Source of the DNA: CBDDEC01 sp965226785
GTDB lineage: Bacteria; Chloroflexota; Dehalococcoidia; UBA2979
DNA: 64,000 bases
Direction of reading: 5' to 3'
NCBI GenBank assembly: GCA_965226785.1
Contig: CBDDEC010000001.1
Location: 186,001-250,000, forward strand
In this document: one piece after another, positions 53,900-62,024 of the stretch
Numbering within the stretch: position 1 is the stretch's first letter
Layout of the letters: every line of letters begins with the position of its first letter
Position numbers and translations under genes: made by a program
Notes under the pieces: model-generated
Told to the model about the DNA's origin: nothing
Databases searched by the model: none
Seen by the model: the letters and a program-made list of their open reading frames with translations, nothing else

Positions 53900-54445
53900 A
53901 TGACCACCGGCAAGATCGATCAGACGGACGACGATTACATCCGCGAGGCCATGCACGAGTTGCCCTACGGCATCTACGTGATCGGTTCGACCGACGGCGA
54001 GCAGCCGAACGGCATGATCGCGGACTGGGTGATGCAGGTCTCGTTCGATCCCCGCCTGGTCGCGGTTGCCTTCGAGCGGGACTCCAGCACGCTTGCCCGC
54101 ATCCGCCAGACCGGCATCTTCACGGTCAACCTGCTCGGCCAGGCGGGCAACGGCATGGCCCTGGCGGCCCACTTCGTACAGCCCGCCGACGCCTCGAAGG
54201 TCGAGGGGCGCTCGGACGCGGTGGCGTCGCAGCACGTCAACAAGCTCCAGGATATCGACTACCAGACCACCGCCGACGGTTGCCCGATCCTCGAGGACGC
54301 GCTGGCTTGGCTCTATTGCGAGCTCCACGCGACGACAGACCTCGGCGACCACGTGCTCGTCACCGGGCGGGTGCTCGACGGCGAGGTGATCGGCAAGGGC
54401 GAGCCGCTGACCTCGACGTTCACCGGCTGGAGCTATAGCGGGTGA
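53900..54445 (+). CDS. flavin reductase-like FMN-binding protein
   Basis: 181 residues from ATG 53900; the frame upstream to 53765 is not family-like. Split-barrel flavin reductase: AMHELPYGIYVIGSTDGEQPNGMIADWVMQVSFDPRLVAVAFERDSSTLARIRQTGIFTVNLLG in segments, then PADASKVEGRSDAVASQHV and LEDALAWLYCELHATTDLGDHVLVTGRVLDGEV. Such proteins reduce FMN or act directly on substrates. Divergent from the LLM oxidoreductase; the next gene overlaps it by GTGA. Confidence 0.88.
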   Translation: MTTGKIDQTDDDYIREAMHELPYGIYVIGSTDGEQPNGMIADWVMQVSFDPRLVAVAFERDSSTLARIRQTGIFTVNLLGQAGNGMALAAHFVQPADASKVEGRSDAVASQHVNKLQDIDYQTTADGCPILEDALAWLYCELHATTDLGDHVLVTGRVLDGEVIGKGEPLTSTFTGWSYSG

Positions 54446-55554
54446 GCCTGGTCGAAGCGACCGCCGCGCGCGAAGCCGTGCTCGAGGCCAATGAGACGTT
54501 CTACCGCGCCTTCAACGCCAGCGACATCGAATCGATGGACGGCCTCTGGGCACGCGAACTGCCGGTCGCATGCGTGCACCCGAACTGGGCGGCGCTGCTC
54601 GGTCGCGAGGAGGTGATGGAGTCCTGGCACAACATCCTCGGGAACCCGGACCTGCCTGCGGCGCAGCGCATGGTGCGCGCGGGGATCACTACCGTCCGCG
54701 ACCTCGGCGCTCCCACGGCGCTCGCCGTCTCGTTGCGGGATGCGCTGCGCGATGAGTTGCTCGACGGCCCCGACCTCCTGGTCGCCGGCGCGCCGGTAAC
54801 TACGACGGGCGGTCACTGCTGGTTCATGGGAGGCGAGGCCGACGGGATCGAGGGCGTGCGCACCGCCGTGCGCGAGCGCGCGAAGGCCGGCGTCGATTGG
54901 ATCAAAGTGATGGCGTCCGGCGGCAACATGACGCCCGGCACGAATGTCTACGCGCCGCAGTACACCGTCGAGGAGCTCCGCGCGCTCGTCGATGAGGCGC
55001 GGCGCCTCAACCGTCGTGTCACCGCCCACGCGCATGGGGTGCGCGGCATCGAGGCGGCGATCGCGGGCGGCGTCGACATGATCGAGCATTGCTCGTTCCA
55101 GTCGCCGGAAGGCGCCGATGCGGACCTCGAGGTGATTGCGAGCATCGCCGACGCGGGGGTCCGCGTCTCGCCGACGATCTCGCCGGGCACCGCGCGGTTC
55201 AAGGGCACCGACCGCTGGGAGCGGCGCGCCCGACTGACCCGGGCGCTCCTCGACGCTGGCTGCGAGCTGGTGATGAGCACCGACAGCGGCATCCCGAACG
55301 CGCCACACGACGAGCTGGGTTTCGCGATGGGGCTGCTCCAGGAGCTCTCCGGCCTCAGCGCGTTCGAGGTGCTCCGGCTCGCTACGAGCACCTCGGCGGA
55401 ACGCCTCGGCTTCCACGACCGTGGTCGCGTTGAGGTCGGCATGCGCGCCGACTTGCTAGTCGTCGAGGGCGATCCGACCGCTGACCTCGCAGCGCTGCAG
55501 CGCGTGCAGCTCGTCGTCGCCGGCGGGCGTGTCGTGCACCGCGCGGCGCGCTAA
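54442..55554 (+). CDS. amidohydrolase-like protein with SnoaL-like N-terminal fragment, HxH metal site missing
   Basis: 370 residues from GTG 54442. Residues 1-65 (ANETFYRAFNASDIESMDGLWA, CVHPNWAALLGREEVMESWHNIL) are the first half of a SnoaL/NTF2-like domain, not an amidohydrolase start. From about residue 72 the sequence is a cytosine-deaminase-like/imidazolonepropionase-type amidohydrolase: RAGITTVRDLGAPTALAVSL, TTTGGHCWFMGGEADG, GVDWIKVMASGG, RVTAHAHGVRGIEAAIAGGVDMIEHCSF and STDSGIPNA. The N-terminal beta-sandwich strand and the first HxH metal ligands of the family, expected before RAGITT, are absent. This looks like a fusion by deletion of two neighbouring genes. Activity is doubtful without HxH. 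Confidence 0.75.
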   Translation: MSLVEATAAREAVLEANETFYRAFNASDIESMDGLWARELPVACVHPNWAALLGREEVMESWHNILGNPDLPAAQRMVRAGITTVRDLGAPTALAVSLRDALRDELLDGPDLLVAGAPVTTTGGHCWFMGGEADGIEGVRTAVRERAKAGVDWIKVMASGGNMTPGTNVYAPQYTVEELRALVDEARRLNRRVTAHAHGVRGIEAAIAGGVDMIEHCSFQSPEGADADLEVIASIADAGVRVSPTISPGTARFKGTDRWERRARLTRALLDAGCELVMSTDSGIPNAPHDELGFAMGLLQELSGLSAFEVLRLATSTSAERLGFHDRGRVEVGMRADLLVVEGDPTADLAALQRVQLVVAGGRVVHRAAR

Positions 55555-55605
55555 TCTTCGACGGCGGGTCCTCGATTGGTCCGCTAGCCCAGGGAGGGAT
55601 GACCG

Positions 55606-56076
55606 GTGGAAGTCGCGACGTTCGAGGATCTGCAGGCGCCATTCGACGAGCGCGTGGCGCGTATCGCCTGGGCGAGCGTGACCACGATCGACCGCCAGGG
55701 CCGTCCACGTGTGCGCATCCTGCACCCGATCTGGGAGGGCTCGACCGGCTGGATCGCCACTGGCCGCCAGTCGTTCAAGGCGAAGCATCTTGCGCAGAAC
55801 CCTTACGTGTCGATCTCGTACTGGGACCCGCAGCACGAGCAGGTGTACGTCGAGGCGCGCGCCGAGTGGGACGACGACGCGGCGACGAAGCGACGCATCT
55901 GGGACCTCTACAAAAGCACGCCGTCGCCGCTGGGCTACGACCCCGCGATCATCTGGCCGAGCGTCGACCACGAGTCGTTCGGCCTGCTCAAGCTCACGCC
56001 GTGGCGCGTCGAGGTCTCCGGCCTCACCACCATGGCCGACCCAAGTAAGGTGCTCGTCTGGCACTCGGGCGAGTAA
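55606..56076 (+). CDS. pyridoxamine 5'-phosphate oxidase-like FMN/F420-binding protein
   Basis: 156 residues from GTG 55606, with GGGAGGGAT upstream. Split-barrel fold: RIAWASVTTIDRQGRPRVRILHPIWEGSTGWIATGRQSFKAKHLAQNPYVSISYWDPQHEQVYVEARAEW in parts, then WDLYKSTPSPLGYDP and FGLLKLTPWRVEV. The family binds FMN or F420; many members are reductases of unknown substrate. It stands between the amidohydrolase-like gene and a HAD gene on the same strand. Confidence 0.85.
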   Translation: MEVATFEDLQAPFDERVARIAWASVTTIDRQGRPRVRILHPIWEGSTGWIATGRQSFKAKHLAQNPYVSISYWDPQHEQVYVEARAEWDDDAATKRRIWDLYKSTPSPLGYDPAIIWPSVDHESFGLLKLTPWRVEVSGLTTMADPSKVLVWHSGE

Positions 56077-56146
56077 CCTTGAGGCCCGCTCCCCCTGACA
56101 GGATCACGCCCTGAGTTCCGCGCGCTACGACCCTCCGTATGACCAT

Positions 56147-56773
56147 GTGATCTGGGACTGGAACGGCACGCTGCTCGACGACACGGGGCTGGTCGTGGAC
56201 ATCATGAACGGCCTCCTCGCGCGGCGGCGGCTGCCCTCGCTTGATGTGGCGCGCTACCGCGAGGTGTTCACGTTCCCAGTGCAGGACTACTACCAGCGCC
56301 TCGGCTTCGACTTCGCGCGCGAGCCGTTCGAGGATCTGGCCATCGAGTTCATGTCGAGCTACATCGAGCGCTGGCCCGAAACTGAGCTGCGTGCCGGCGC
56401 GCACGCAGGCATCGCTGCGCTCTCGCGACGCGGCGTCGGCCAGTCGATGCTGTCCGCCGCGGAGGCCGGGCTCCTCGACGCAGCGACCACGCACTTCGGA
56501 CTCGCCGAGGTGATGAGCCATCGCGTCGGCATCAGCGACCACCACACGGTCAGCAAGGTGGACGAAGGTCGCGCGCACGTCAGCGAACTCGATGCGGAGC
56601 GCGTGCTTCTCGTGGGCGACACCGAGCATGACGCCGAGGTGGCCGCGGAGATCGGCGTCGACTGCGCGCTGATCGAGGGCGGGCACATGTCGCGTGAACG
56701 GCTGCAGGCGACGGGTGCTCCGGTCTTCGCGTCGCTGCCGGCGCTGTTCGCCGACCTCGATGTCGCGCGCTAG
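56147..56773 (+). CDS. HAD-family phosphatase (phosphoglycolate-phosphatase-like)
   Basis: 208 residues from GTG 56147. The same frame continues upstream as SSARYDPPYDH to a CTG at 56111, which may be the true start because it precedes the first strand. Motif I reads IWDWNGTLLDD (D-x-N instead of D-x-D, as in a known HAD subgroup), motif II SMLSAAEAG region, Lys in SKVDEG, and motif IV LLVGDTEHDAEVAAEIG. It probably dephosphorylates small phosphoesters. The stop TAG interlocks with the convergent FAD oxidase stop in CTAG. Confidence 0.85.
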   Translation: MIWDWNGTLLDDTGLVVDIMNGLLARRRLPSLDVARYREVFTFPVQDYYQRLGFDFAREPFEDLAIEFMSSYIERWPETELRAGAHAGIAALSRRGVGQSMLSAAEAGLLDAATTHFGLAEVMSHRVGISDHHTVSKVDEGRAHVSELDAERVLLVGDTEHDAEVAAEIGVDCALIEGGHMSRERLQATGAPVFASLPALFADLDVAR

Positions 56774-58077
56774 CCGATCGGGCCGAGCACGCGGTCCGTA
56801 TAGGCGTTGCTGAAGCGCCCGCGCGGGTCGAGGCGGCGACGAGCCGCCTGGAACTCGTCCCACGCCGGGTACAGCGGCGCCAGCGTCTCCGCGGTCTGGA
56901 AGTGGAGCTTGCCCCAGTGGGGCCGGCCGGCGTAGTCGGCCATGATCGTCTCGACCGGGACGAAATAGGGCTCGAAGGCCTCACCCTGTCGCACGTGGAT
57001 GGCGATCGAGGCGGTGTCGCGGCCGTAGCACATGCTCACAGGCAGATCGTCGCCACGGGCCCAGCGCACCTCGATCGGCATCGAGATCGCGAGACCGGAG
57101 CGCGCGACGAATGCGCGCACCCGCTCCAGGGCCTCGCGCGCATGCGCGCGTGGGATGAAGTACTCCATCTCGTAGAAGCGCACGCGCCGCTCGGAGGTGA
57201 ACACCCGATACGAGCGGTCCACGTAGTCATCGCGCGTCACGTCGGGCAGCGCCGAACGCACGAGGCGTCCGAGCCGCGGTGAGAAGCGCGAGGCGCGGAG
57301 CGCGGCGTTGCCGCCGAGATTGGTGACGATCCGATCCTCGTACCAGCGCCGCCACGCTGGCAGATGCTGGGCCGGCCGCTCCGTGCGGTTGTTGCGCTTC
57401 GTGAACGCGAACGAGCCGTGCGGCGAGCAGAAGTACTCGAAGTGCTCGTGCTGCTCAACGAACGCGTCCTGCCGCGCCAGCACCTCGTCGAGGCCCATGT
57501 TGACCTCGAGGGCGTGCAGGTTGAACGCCGGCTCGAGTTGCAGCGTCACCGTCGAGAGCACGCCGGCGGCGCCGACCCCGACGATGGCGGCGCGGAAGAG
57601 GTCGGCGTCGCGCTCGAGCGAGCATTCGACGATGTCGCCCTCGCCGGTGATGACGCGTGCCGCGACGGCCTGGGTCGCCAGGCAACCGAAGCCGATGCCG
57701 GTGCCATGCGTACCGGTCGAGAACGCCCCCGCGACCGTCTGGTAGGCGATGTCGCCGAGGTCGCTCATGGCCAGGCCACGCTCCCACAGCTCCGGACTGA
57801 GGTGCTCCAGGCGCTTGCCGACCTGCACCGTGGCCTGCATGCGTCCCGCATCAACCTCGACGATTCGGTCGTAGTTCGAGAGTTCGATCAGATAGCCGTC
57901 GGTCAGCGCGGTGCCGGTGAAGGAGTGACCTGAGCCCACGACCTTGACCCGCTCATCCTCGGTGGCGGCGCGGCGGATCGCGGCGACGAGTGCTTCCTCC
58001 GTCGAGGGCGACACGATCGCCTTTGGTGCGCAGGCCTGGTTCCCGGCCCAGTTCTCCCAGTGCTCGCGAGCGATCAC
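56770..58077 (-). CDS. FAD-linked sugar-lactone oxidase-like (L-gulonolactone/D-arabinonolactone oxidase type)
   Basis: 435 residues from GTG 58077, overlapping the previous stop by GTGA; the longer frame upstream is noise. FAD-binding VAO-type domain: IVSPSTEEALVAAIRRA, VKVVGSGHSFTGTALTDGYLIEL and GAFSTGTHGTGIGFGCLATQ. The C-terminal ALO domain has RFYEMEYFIPRAHAREAL, RPHWGKLHF and LDPRGRFSNAYTDRVLG. The HWGK motif is typical of aldonolactone oxidases. It is coupled to the upstream hydrolase gene. Substrate lactone unknown. Confidence 0.88.
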   Translation of the reverse strand: MIAREHWENWAGNQACAPKAIVSPSTEEALVAAIRRAATEDERVKVVGSGHSFTGTALTDGYLIELSNYDRIVEVDAGRMQATVQVGKRLEHLSPELWERGLAMSDLGDIAYQTVAGAFSTGTHGTGIGFGCLATQAVAARVITGEGDIVECSLERDADLFRAAIVGVGAAGVLSTVTLQLEPAFNLHALEVNMGLDEVLARQDAFVEQHEHFEYFCSPHGSFAFTKRNNRTERPAQHLPAWRRWYEDRIVTNLGGNAALRASRFSPRLGRLVRSALPDVTRDDYVDRSYRVFTSERRVRFYEMEYFIPRAHAREALERVRAFVARSGLAISMPIEVRWARGDDLPVSMCYGRDTASIAIHVRQGEAFEPYFVPVETIMADYAGRPHWGKLHFQTAETLAPLYPAWDEFQAARRRLDPRGRFSNAYTDRVLGPIG

Positions 58078-58976
58078 GCGGAGGCCGCTGCCTCGAGGTG
58101 TGTCGAGAGGAACGCGCGTGCCTCCTCGACGAGTTCGGGAGGGGCTTCGCCATGGCCACCGTCGAACCAGCGGCGCTCGACCGGGTCGGCCATCAGTGCC
58201 TGCAGCCGCTCGCCCGCCTCCTTCGTGACGAGGAGATCCCGTTCGCCGTTGACGATGATCTTCGGACGCCCGCCGGTCAACGGCGCGAAGGTGCCGGACG
58301 TGGTGAGCGCCGCTGCCAACTGCTCGTCCTCGTCGAGGTCCGCGAACTCGGTGCCCTCGGTGACGAACCGCGAGTAGGGACCCTCGCCGCCCACGAAGAA
58401 CGAACCGGCGCAGACGCGGTTCTCGAGCGCGAAGAACGGCACCCCGATGCGGCAACCCATCGAGACGCCGTGGTAGGCGATGGCGCCGTTCGCCACGTCG
58501 GCGCGCGTCAGCAGATAGTCGACTGTGCGCATCAGATCCTGGATCGCCTGGATGCGCTGGTCGCGTGTGCGGAAGATCAGGTCGGACCGCTGCGGCCGCA
58601 GCCGCCCTCGGTCGTCGGGAGTCTCGCGCGAGCCGAAGCCGTAGGCGTCCACCGACGCCACGAGCATCCCCTCGCCCGCCCAGCGCAGCGCGGTCGAGAC
58701 CAGCGTCACGTTCGAGTGCCGGCCGAGGGGTGTCGAGCCGTGCTGGATGATCACGCTCGGGTGCGCTGCGCCATCGGAGGGGTAAGTCAGCGTCACGACC
58801 ACACGCTCGTCGTGCGTAGATGCGAACGTCACGCGCTCTCGCGCGACATCCTCGACGACGATCCGGGTCGTCGGGTCAATGACTTGCTCGGGCTCGCTCG
58901 TCGCCAGCAGCGGCAGCGTGCGGTCGTAGCGGTAGAGGTGGCGCAGCAAGCGCTCGTCGACAGCCGGTAGTGACAC
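58074..58976 (-). CDS. alpha/beta hydrolase (dienelactone-hydrolase-like)
   Basis: 300 residues from GTG 58976 with GAGGAGG 5 nt upstream; the open frame from 60059 is antisense to the amidase. A beta N-terminal part (ERVTFASTHDERVVVTLTYPSDG) leads to IIQHGSTPLG (oxyanion), MLVASVDAYGFGSRETPDDRG, nucleophile elbow YHGVSMGCRIG and a C-terminal NGERDLLVTKEAGERL with RRWFDGGHGEAPPE. Catalytic Ser, Asp and His are present. It starts the two-gene unit ending with the lactone oxidase. Confidence 0.85.
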   Translation of the reverse strand: MSLPAVDERLLRHLYRYDRTLPLLATSEPEQVIDPTTRIVVEDVARERVTFASTHDERVVVTLTYPSDGAAHPSVIIQHGSTPLGRHSNVTLVSTALRWAGEGMLVASVDAYGFGSRETPDDRGRLRPQRSDLIFRTRDQRIQAIQDLMRTVDYLLTRADVANGAIAYHGVSMGCRIGVPFFALENRVCAGSFFVGGEGPYSRFVTEGTEFADLDEDEQLAAALTTSGTFAPLTGGRPKIIVNGERDLLVTKEAGERLQALMADPVERRWFDGGHGEAPPELVEEARAFLSTHLEAAASA

Positions 58977-59020
58977 AGCGGACCTCCTCGGGCGGAGGCC
59001 AGCATAAGCCGCGGCTGCGC

Positions 59021-60448
59021 CTAGACGCCGAGGTCCGGTCGGGCGTCCGACCACGGCGCGATCGCCTCGAACCCGGCGGAGGCGCGGATGCAGGCGGCGT
59101 CGTCGCGCCAGGGGGCGACGATCTGCAGACCGACCGGCAGGCCCTCGCCGTCGAAGCCGGCTGGAGCCGTCGCGGCGGGCTGGCCGGTGAGATTGAACGG
59201 ATAGGTGAACGCGGTCCACCCGAGGTAGCTCTGCGGTACCCCGGCGATCTCCGCCGGGAAGTCCTCGCCGGCCGCGAACGCGGCGACGGGAAGCGTCGGC
59301 GTCAGCAACAGGTCGTAGTCCTCGAAGAACTCGCGGACCGACTGCGCGTACGCGAGATGTCGCGTCTCCGCGTTGGCCAGCTGCACCGCGGTCAGCTGCT
59401 GGCCCTGCTCGATCACGCGCAGCCGGCCCGGATCGAGCCGGTTGCGCACCTCGTCGAGGTCGTGCATGTGCCCGCCGGCCTGCCGTGACGCCCAGATCAC
59501 GTCCAGGATGTCCCACGGATCGCCCTCGAGGGGATGCGCTTCCTCGACGGTGCAACCCAGCTCCTCGAAGCGTCGCGCTGCGGCCTCCGCGATGTCGGCG
59601 ACGTCCTCGTGGACGGCGGCGTAGCCGAGGTCGCGTGACCAGGCGACGCGCAGACCCTCGAGCGGTCGCTCGCCGTCGGCGGCACGCGCACCGTCGCGCG
59701 CGGCGTCGAGATAGTTCGCGTTGGCATCGATCGACAGGCGGTCGCGAGGATCGCTTCCGGCAGTGATGTCGAGGAAGAGGGCGGCGTCGGCGACCGTGCG
59801 CGAGATCGGGCCGTTGTGCGACAGCGGCGAACTCGGCGGGTAGAGCGGGACCAGGCCCCAGGAGGGCTTCAGGCCGTAGACGCCGCAGAAGCCCGCCGGG
59901 ATGCGAATCGAACCAGCGCCATCCGAGCCCTGGGCCAGCGGTCCCACGCCGGCCGCCACGTGTGCCGCCGCGCCGCCGCTCGAACCCCCGGAGGTGCGCC
60001 CGTGCTTCCAGGGGTTGTGCGTCGTGCCGGTGACGGGACTCGTCGTTTCGCCCTTCCACCCGAGTTCCGGTGTGGTCGTCTTGCCGAGCATGACGCCGCC
60101 GGCCGAGTAGAGCCGCTCGTTCATCGGCCCGTCCTCATCGGGGATCCAGTCCGGGTTGACCAGCGATCCACGGGCCGTGCGGATGCCGGCGGTGACCGTC
60201 AGGTCCTTCAGCGAAAACGGCACACCGGCGAGGGGGCCCGCCTCACCGGCCACGTACGCCGCCTCGGCGGCCCGCGCCTGTTCGAGGGCGAGTTCCGGCG
60301 TCACCGTGACAAACGCATTGATCCGCGGCTCGACCGCCTCGAGGCGGCGCAGCACCGCCTCTGTCACCTCGACGGGCGACAGCTGCTTCGTGCGGTAGGC
60401 CTCGATCAGGTCGAGGGCGGAGCGGTAGCCGATCTCGGTGTCGTCCAT
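59021..60448 (-). CDS. amidase signature-family amidase
   Basis: 475 residues from ATG 60448. The Ser-cisSer-Lys triad can be placed: Lys81 in PFSLKDLTV, the Gly/Ser loop GRTSGGSSGGAAA at 150-162 and the nucleophile Ser180 in GSDGAGSIRIPA. GatA is unlikely because gatC and gatB are absent and the C-terminal half differs; it is probably a catabolic amidase or a 6-aminohexanoate-like hydrolase. The adjacent hydrolases and RidA suggest nitrogen-compound breakdown, which is inference. Confidence 0.9.
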   Translation of the reverse strand: MDDTEIGYRSALDLIEAYRTKQLSPVEVTEAVLRRLEAVEPRINAFVTVTPELALEQARAAEAAYVAGEAGPLAGVPFSLKDLTVTAGIRTARGSLVNPDWIPDEDGPMNERLYSAGGVMLGKTTTPELGWKGETTSPVTGTTHNPWKHGRTSGGSSGGAAAHVAAGVGPLAQGSDGAGSIRIPAGFCGVYGLKPSWGLVPLYPPSSPLSHNGPISRTVADAALFLDITAGSDPRDRLSIDANANYLDAARDGARAADGERPLEGLRVAWSRDLGYAAVHEDVADIAEAAARRFEELGCTVEEAHPLEGDPWDILDVIWASRQAGGHMHDLDEVRNRLDPGRLRVIEQGQQLTAVQLANAETRHLAYAQSVREFFEDYDLLLTPTLPVAAFAAGEDFPAEIAGVPQSYLGWTAFTYPFNLTGQPAATAPAGFDGEGLPVGLQIVAPWRDDAACIRASAGFEAIAPWSDARPDLGV

Positions 60449-60511
60449 GGCCGCCGTACCATACGGCGAAGCGTCGCCCCGCAGCGAGCGGTCGATGTTG
60501 GAGGGTCCGAC

Positions 60512-60901
60512 GTGCCGATCGAACGCATCAACCCTGCAGGCGTGCCGGCGATCCCGGGACTGACGCAAGTGGTACGCGCGACGGGTGCGACGACCCTCTA
60601 TCTCTCCGGGATGGTTCCGTACGACACGGCGGGGCAGTTGATCGGCGGCAGCGATGTTGTCGAGCAGGCCCGGGCGGCGTTCGCCAATCTCGACACGGCA
60701 CTCCGCGCTGCTGGAGCGACGTTGGCCGACCTCGTCAGGCTCACCTACTACATCGTGAATTACGACGAGTCGATCGCTCCGGCGCTGGGGCCGGTCCTGT
60801 CGCTGCCGGACCCCGCGCCCGCGATCACTTGGGTCGGCGTGGCGGCACTGGGGCGCGACGAAATGCTGATCGAGATCGAAGCGACCGCCGTCCTCGACTG
60901 A
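60512..60901 (+). CDS. RidA/YjgF-family imine deaminase
   Basis: 129 residues from GTG 60512 with GGAGGG 8 nt upstream; longer frames run antisense to the amidase. INPAGVPAIPGLTQVVRATG and LYLSGMVPYDTAGQLIG, QARAAFANLDTALRAAGATLADLVRLTYYIVNYD and EIEATAVL match RidA. The catalytic Arg of the family (usually in the VRVTV...R region) is not obvious; V-R-L-T-Y is present. RidA hydrolyses reactive enamines to ketones. Divergent from the amidase. Confidence 0.88.
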   Translation: MPIERINPAGVPAIPGLTQVVRATGATTLYLSGMVPYDTAGQLIGGSDVVEQARAAFANLDTALRAAGATLADLVRLTYYIVNYDESIAPALGPVLSLPDPAPAITWVGVAALGRDEMLIEIEATAVLD

Positions 60902-60904
60902 GCG

Positions 60905-60985
60905 CTAGAACATCGCGATCGGGTTCACCGGGCTGCCTGTGCCGCCTTCGACGCGGAGTGGGTGGGCCATGAACATGACGCACAT
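60905..60985 (-). pseudogene. C-terminal remnant of a cyclase-family protein
   Basis: The minus strand ends a frame with FMAHPLRVEGGTGSPVNPIAMF and a TAG at 60905, closely resembling the extreme C-terminus of cyclase/kynurenine-formamidase-like proteins (GxGSPVxPIAxF). Upstream sequence on the same frame is unrelated. It lies 3 bp from the RidA stop. The rest of the gene is missing, so this is a decayed or deleted gene. Confidence 0.45.
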
Positions 60986-60999
60986 CCTAGCCGCGGTGC

Positions 61000-61015
61000 G
61001 TCCGCTATGCTGCCG
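61000..61015 (+). promoter_or_regulatory. -10-type promoter element identical to 45116-45131
   Basis: GTCCGCTATGCTGCCG, exact copy of the element before the enoyl-CoA hydratase gene, 46 bp before the phosphotriesterase-like start. Confidence 0.35.
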
Positions 61016-61061
61016 CCACCTCGGACCGCCCTCCGCGGTACTGACGCGAGAGGAGCCCTCC

Positions 61062-62006
61062 ATGGCCACCGTCGAGACTGTCCTCGGACCGATCGAGGCG
61101 AGCGAGCTGGGTTTCACGCTCAGCCATGAGCACGTCATGACCTCGAACGGCGAAGACATCCGGCACTACCCATGGCTCTACGACCTCGAGGCCTCGGAGG
61201 CGCAGGTGATCGCCGAGCTGTCCGAGGCCAGGGCCGGCGGCGTCGACACGATCATCGATCTAACGACGCCCGACCTCGGTCGCGACGTCGAGTTCTTCGC
61301 GCGCGTCGCAGAAGCGTCGGGCGTCAACGTCGTTGTCGCCACCGGCATCTGGCGCGACGTGCCTCGATCCTTCTGGACGCGCGACCCGGACACAATCGCC
61401 GACATCTTCGTCCGCGAGATCGAAGAGGGCATCGGCACCACCTCGATCAAGGCTGGTGCGATCAAGGTAGCGAACGACGCCGTGGGTGTGACGGATGAAG
61501 CCGAGCTGGTGCTCCGCGGCGCGGCGCGTGCCGCGAAGCGCACCGGCGTGCCAATCAGCACGCACCACTGGGCGCCGCTCGAGGTGGGCCGCCGCCAGGT
61601 GGAGGTCTTCCTCGAAGAGGAGGTGCCGATGCACCTCGTCTGTATCGGGCACTCGGCCGACACCACGGACGCCGACTATCTCGAAGACCTCTTGCAGTCG
61701 GGCGTTTACATGTCGATGGACCGCTACCCCGGCGGTCCGGGCCGCGTCGGCTGGGAAGATCGCAACGCGACGGTGAAGGAGCTGATCGACCGCGGCTGGG
61801 CGGAGCGCCTCATGCTCGGTCACGACTACGGGCCGCGCCCGATTCGTGCGGGGGCCCAGGCGCCATCCTCGAATAACCCGACGCGCTATCTCTTCGTCTC
61901 GACCGTCGCGATCCCGGCGCTGCTCGACGCCGGCGTCGAGCAGGCGACGATCGACATGATGATGCGCGAGGTGCCTCGGCGCTTCCTCACTGGCGAATCG
62001 TCGTGA
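61062..62006 (+). CDS. phosphotriesterase-family metal hydrolase
   Basis: 314 residues from ATG 61062 with AGGAG upstream; the longer frame is noise. PTE barrel ligands: HEHVMT (HxH), Lys in TSIKAGAIKVA (candidate carboxylated Lys), His in ISTHHWAPL, His in VCIGHSADTTD, and Asp in MLGHDYG. Members are lactonases, resiniferatoxin-binding homologues or phosphotriesterases; PTE-like lactonase is the most likely role. It precedes, convergently, the amino-acid ABC genes. Confidence 0.9.
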   Translation: MATVETVLGPIEASELGFTLSHEHVMTSNGEDIRHYPWLYDLEASEAQVIAELSEARAGGVDTIIDLTTPDLGRDVEFFARVAEASGVNVVVATGIWRDVPRSFWTRDPDTIADIFVREIEEGIGTTSIKAGAIKVANDAVGVTDEAELVLRGAARAAKRTGVPISTHHWAPLEVGRRQVEVFLEEEVPMHLVCIGHSADTTDADYLEDLLQSGVYMSMDRYPGGPGRVGWEDRNATVKELIDRGWAERLMLGHDYGPRPIRAGAQAPSSNNPTRYLFVSTVAIPALLDAGVEQATIDMMMREVPRRFLTGESS

Positions 62007-62024
62007 GGGGCTAGCGGACGAGGC

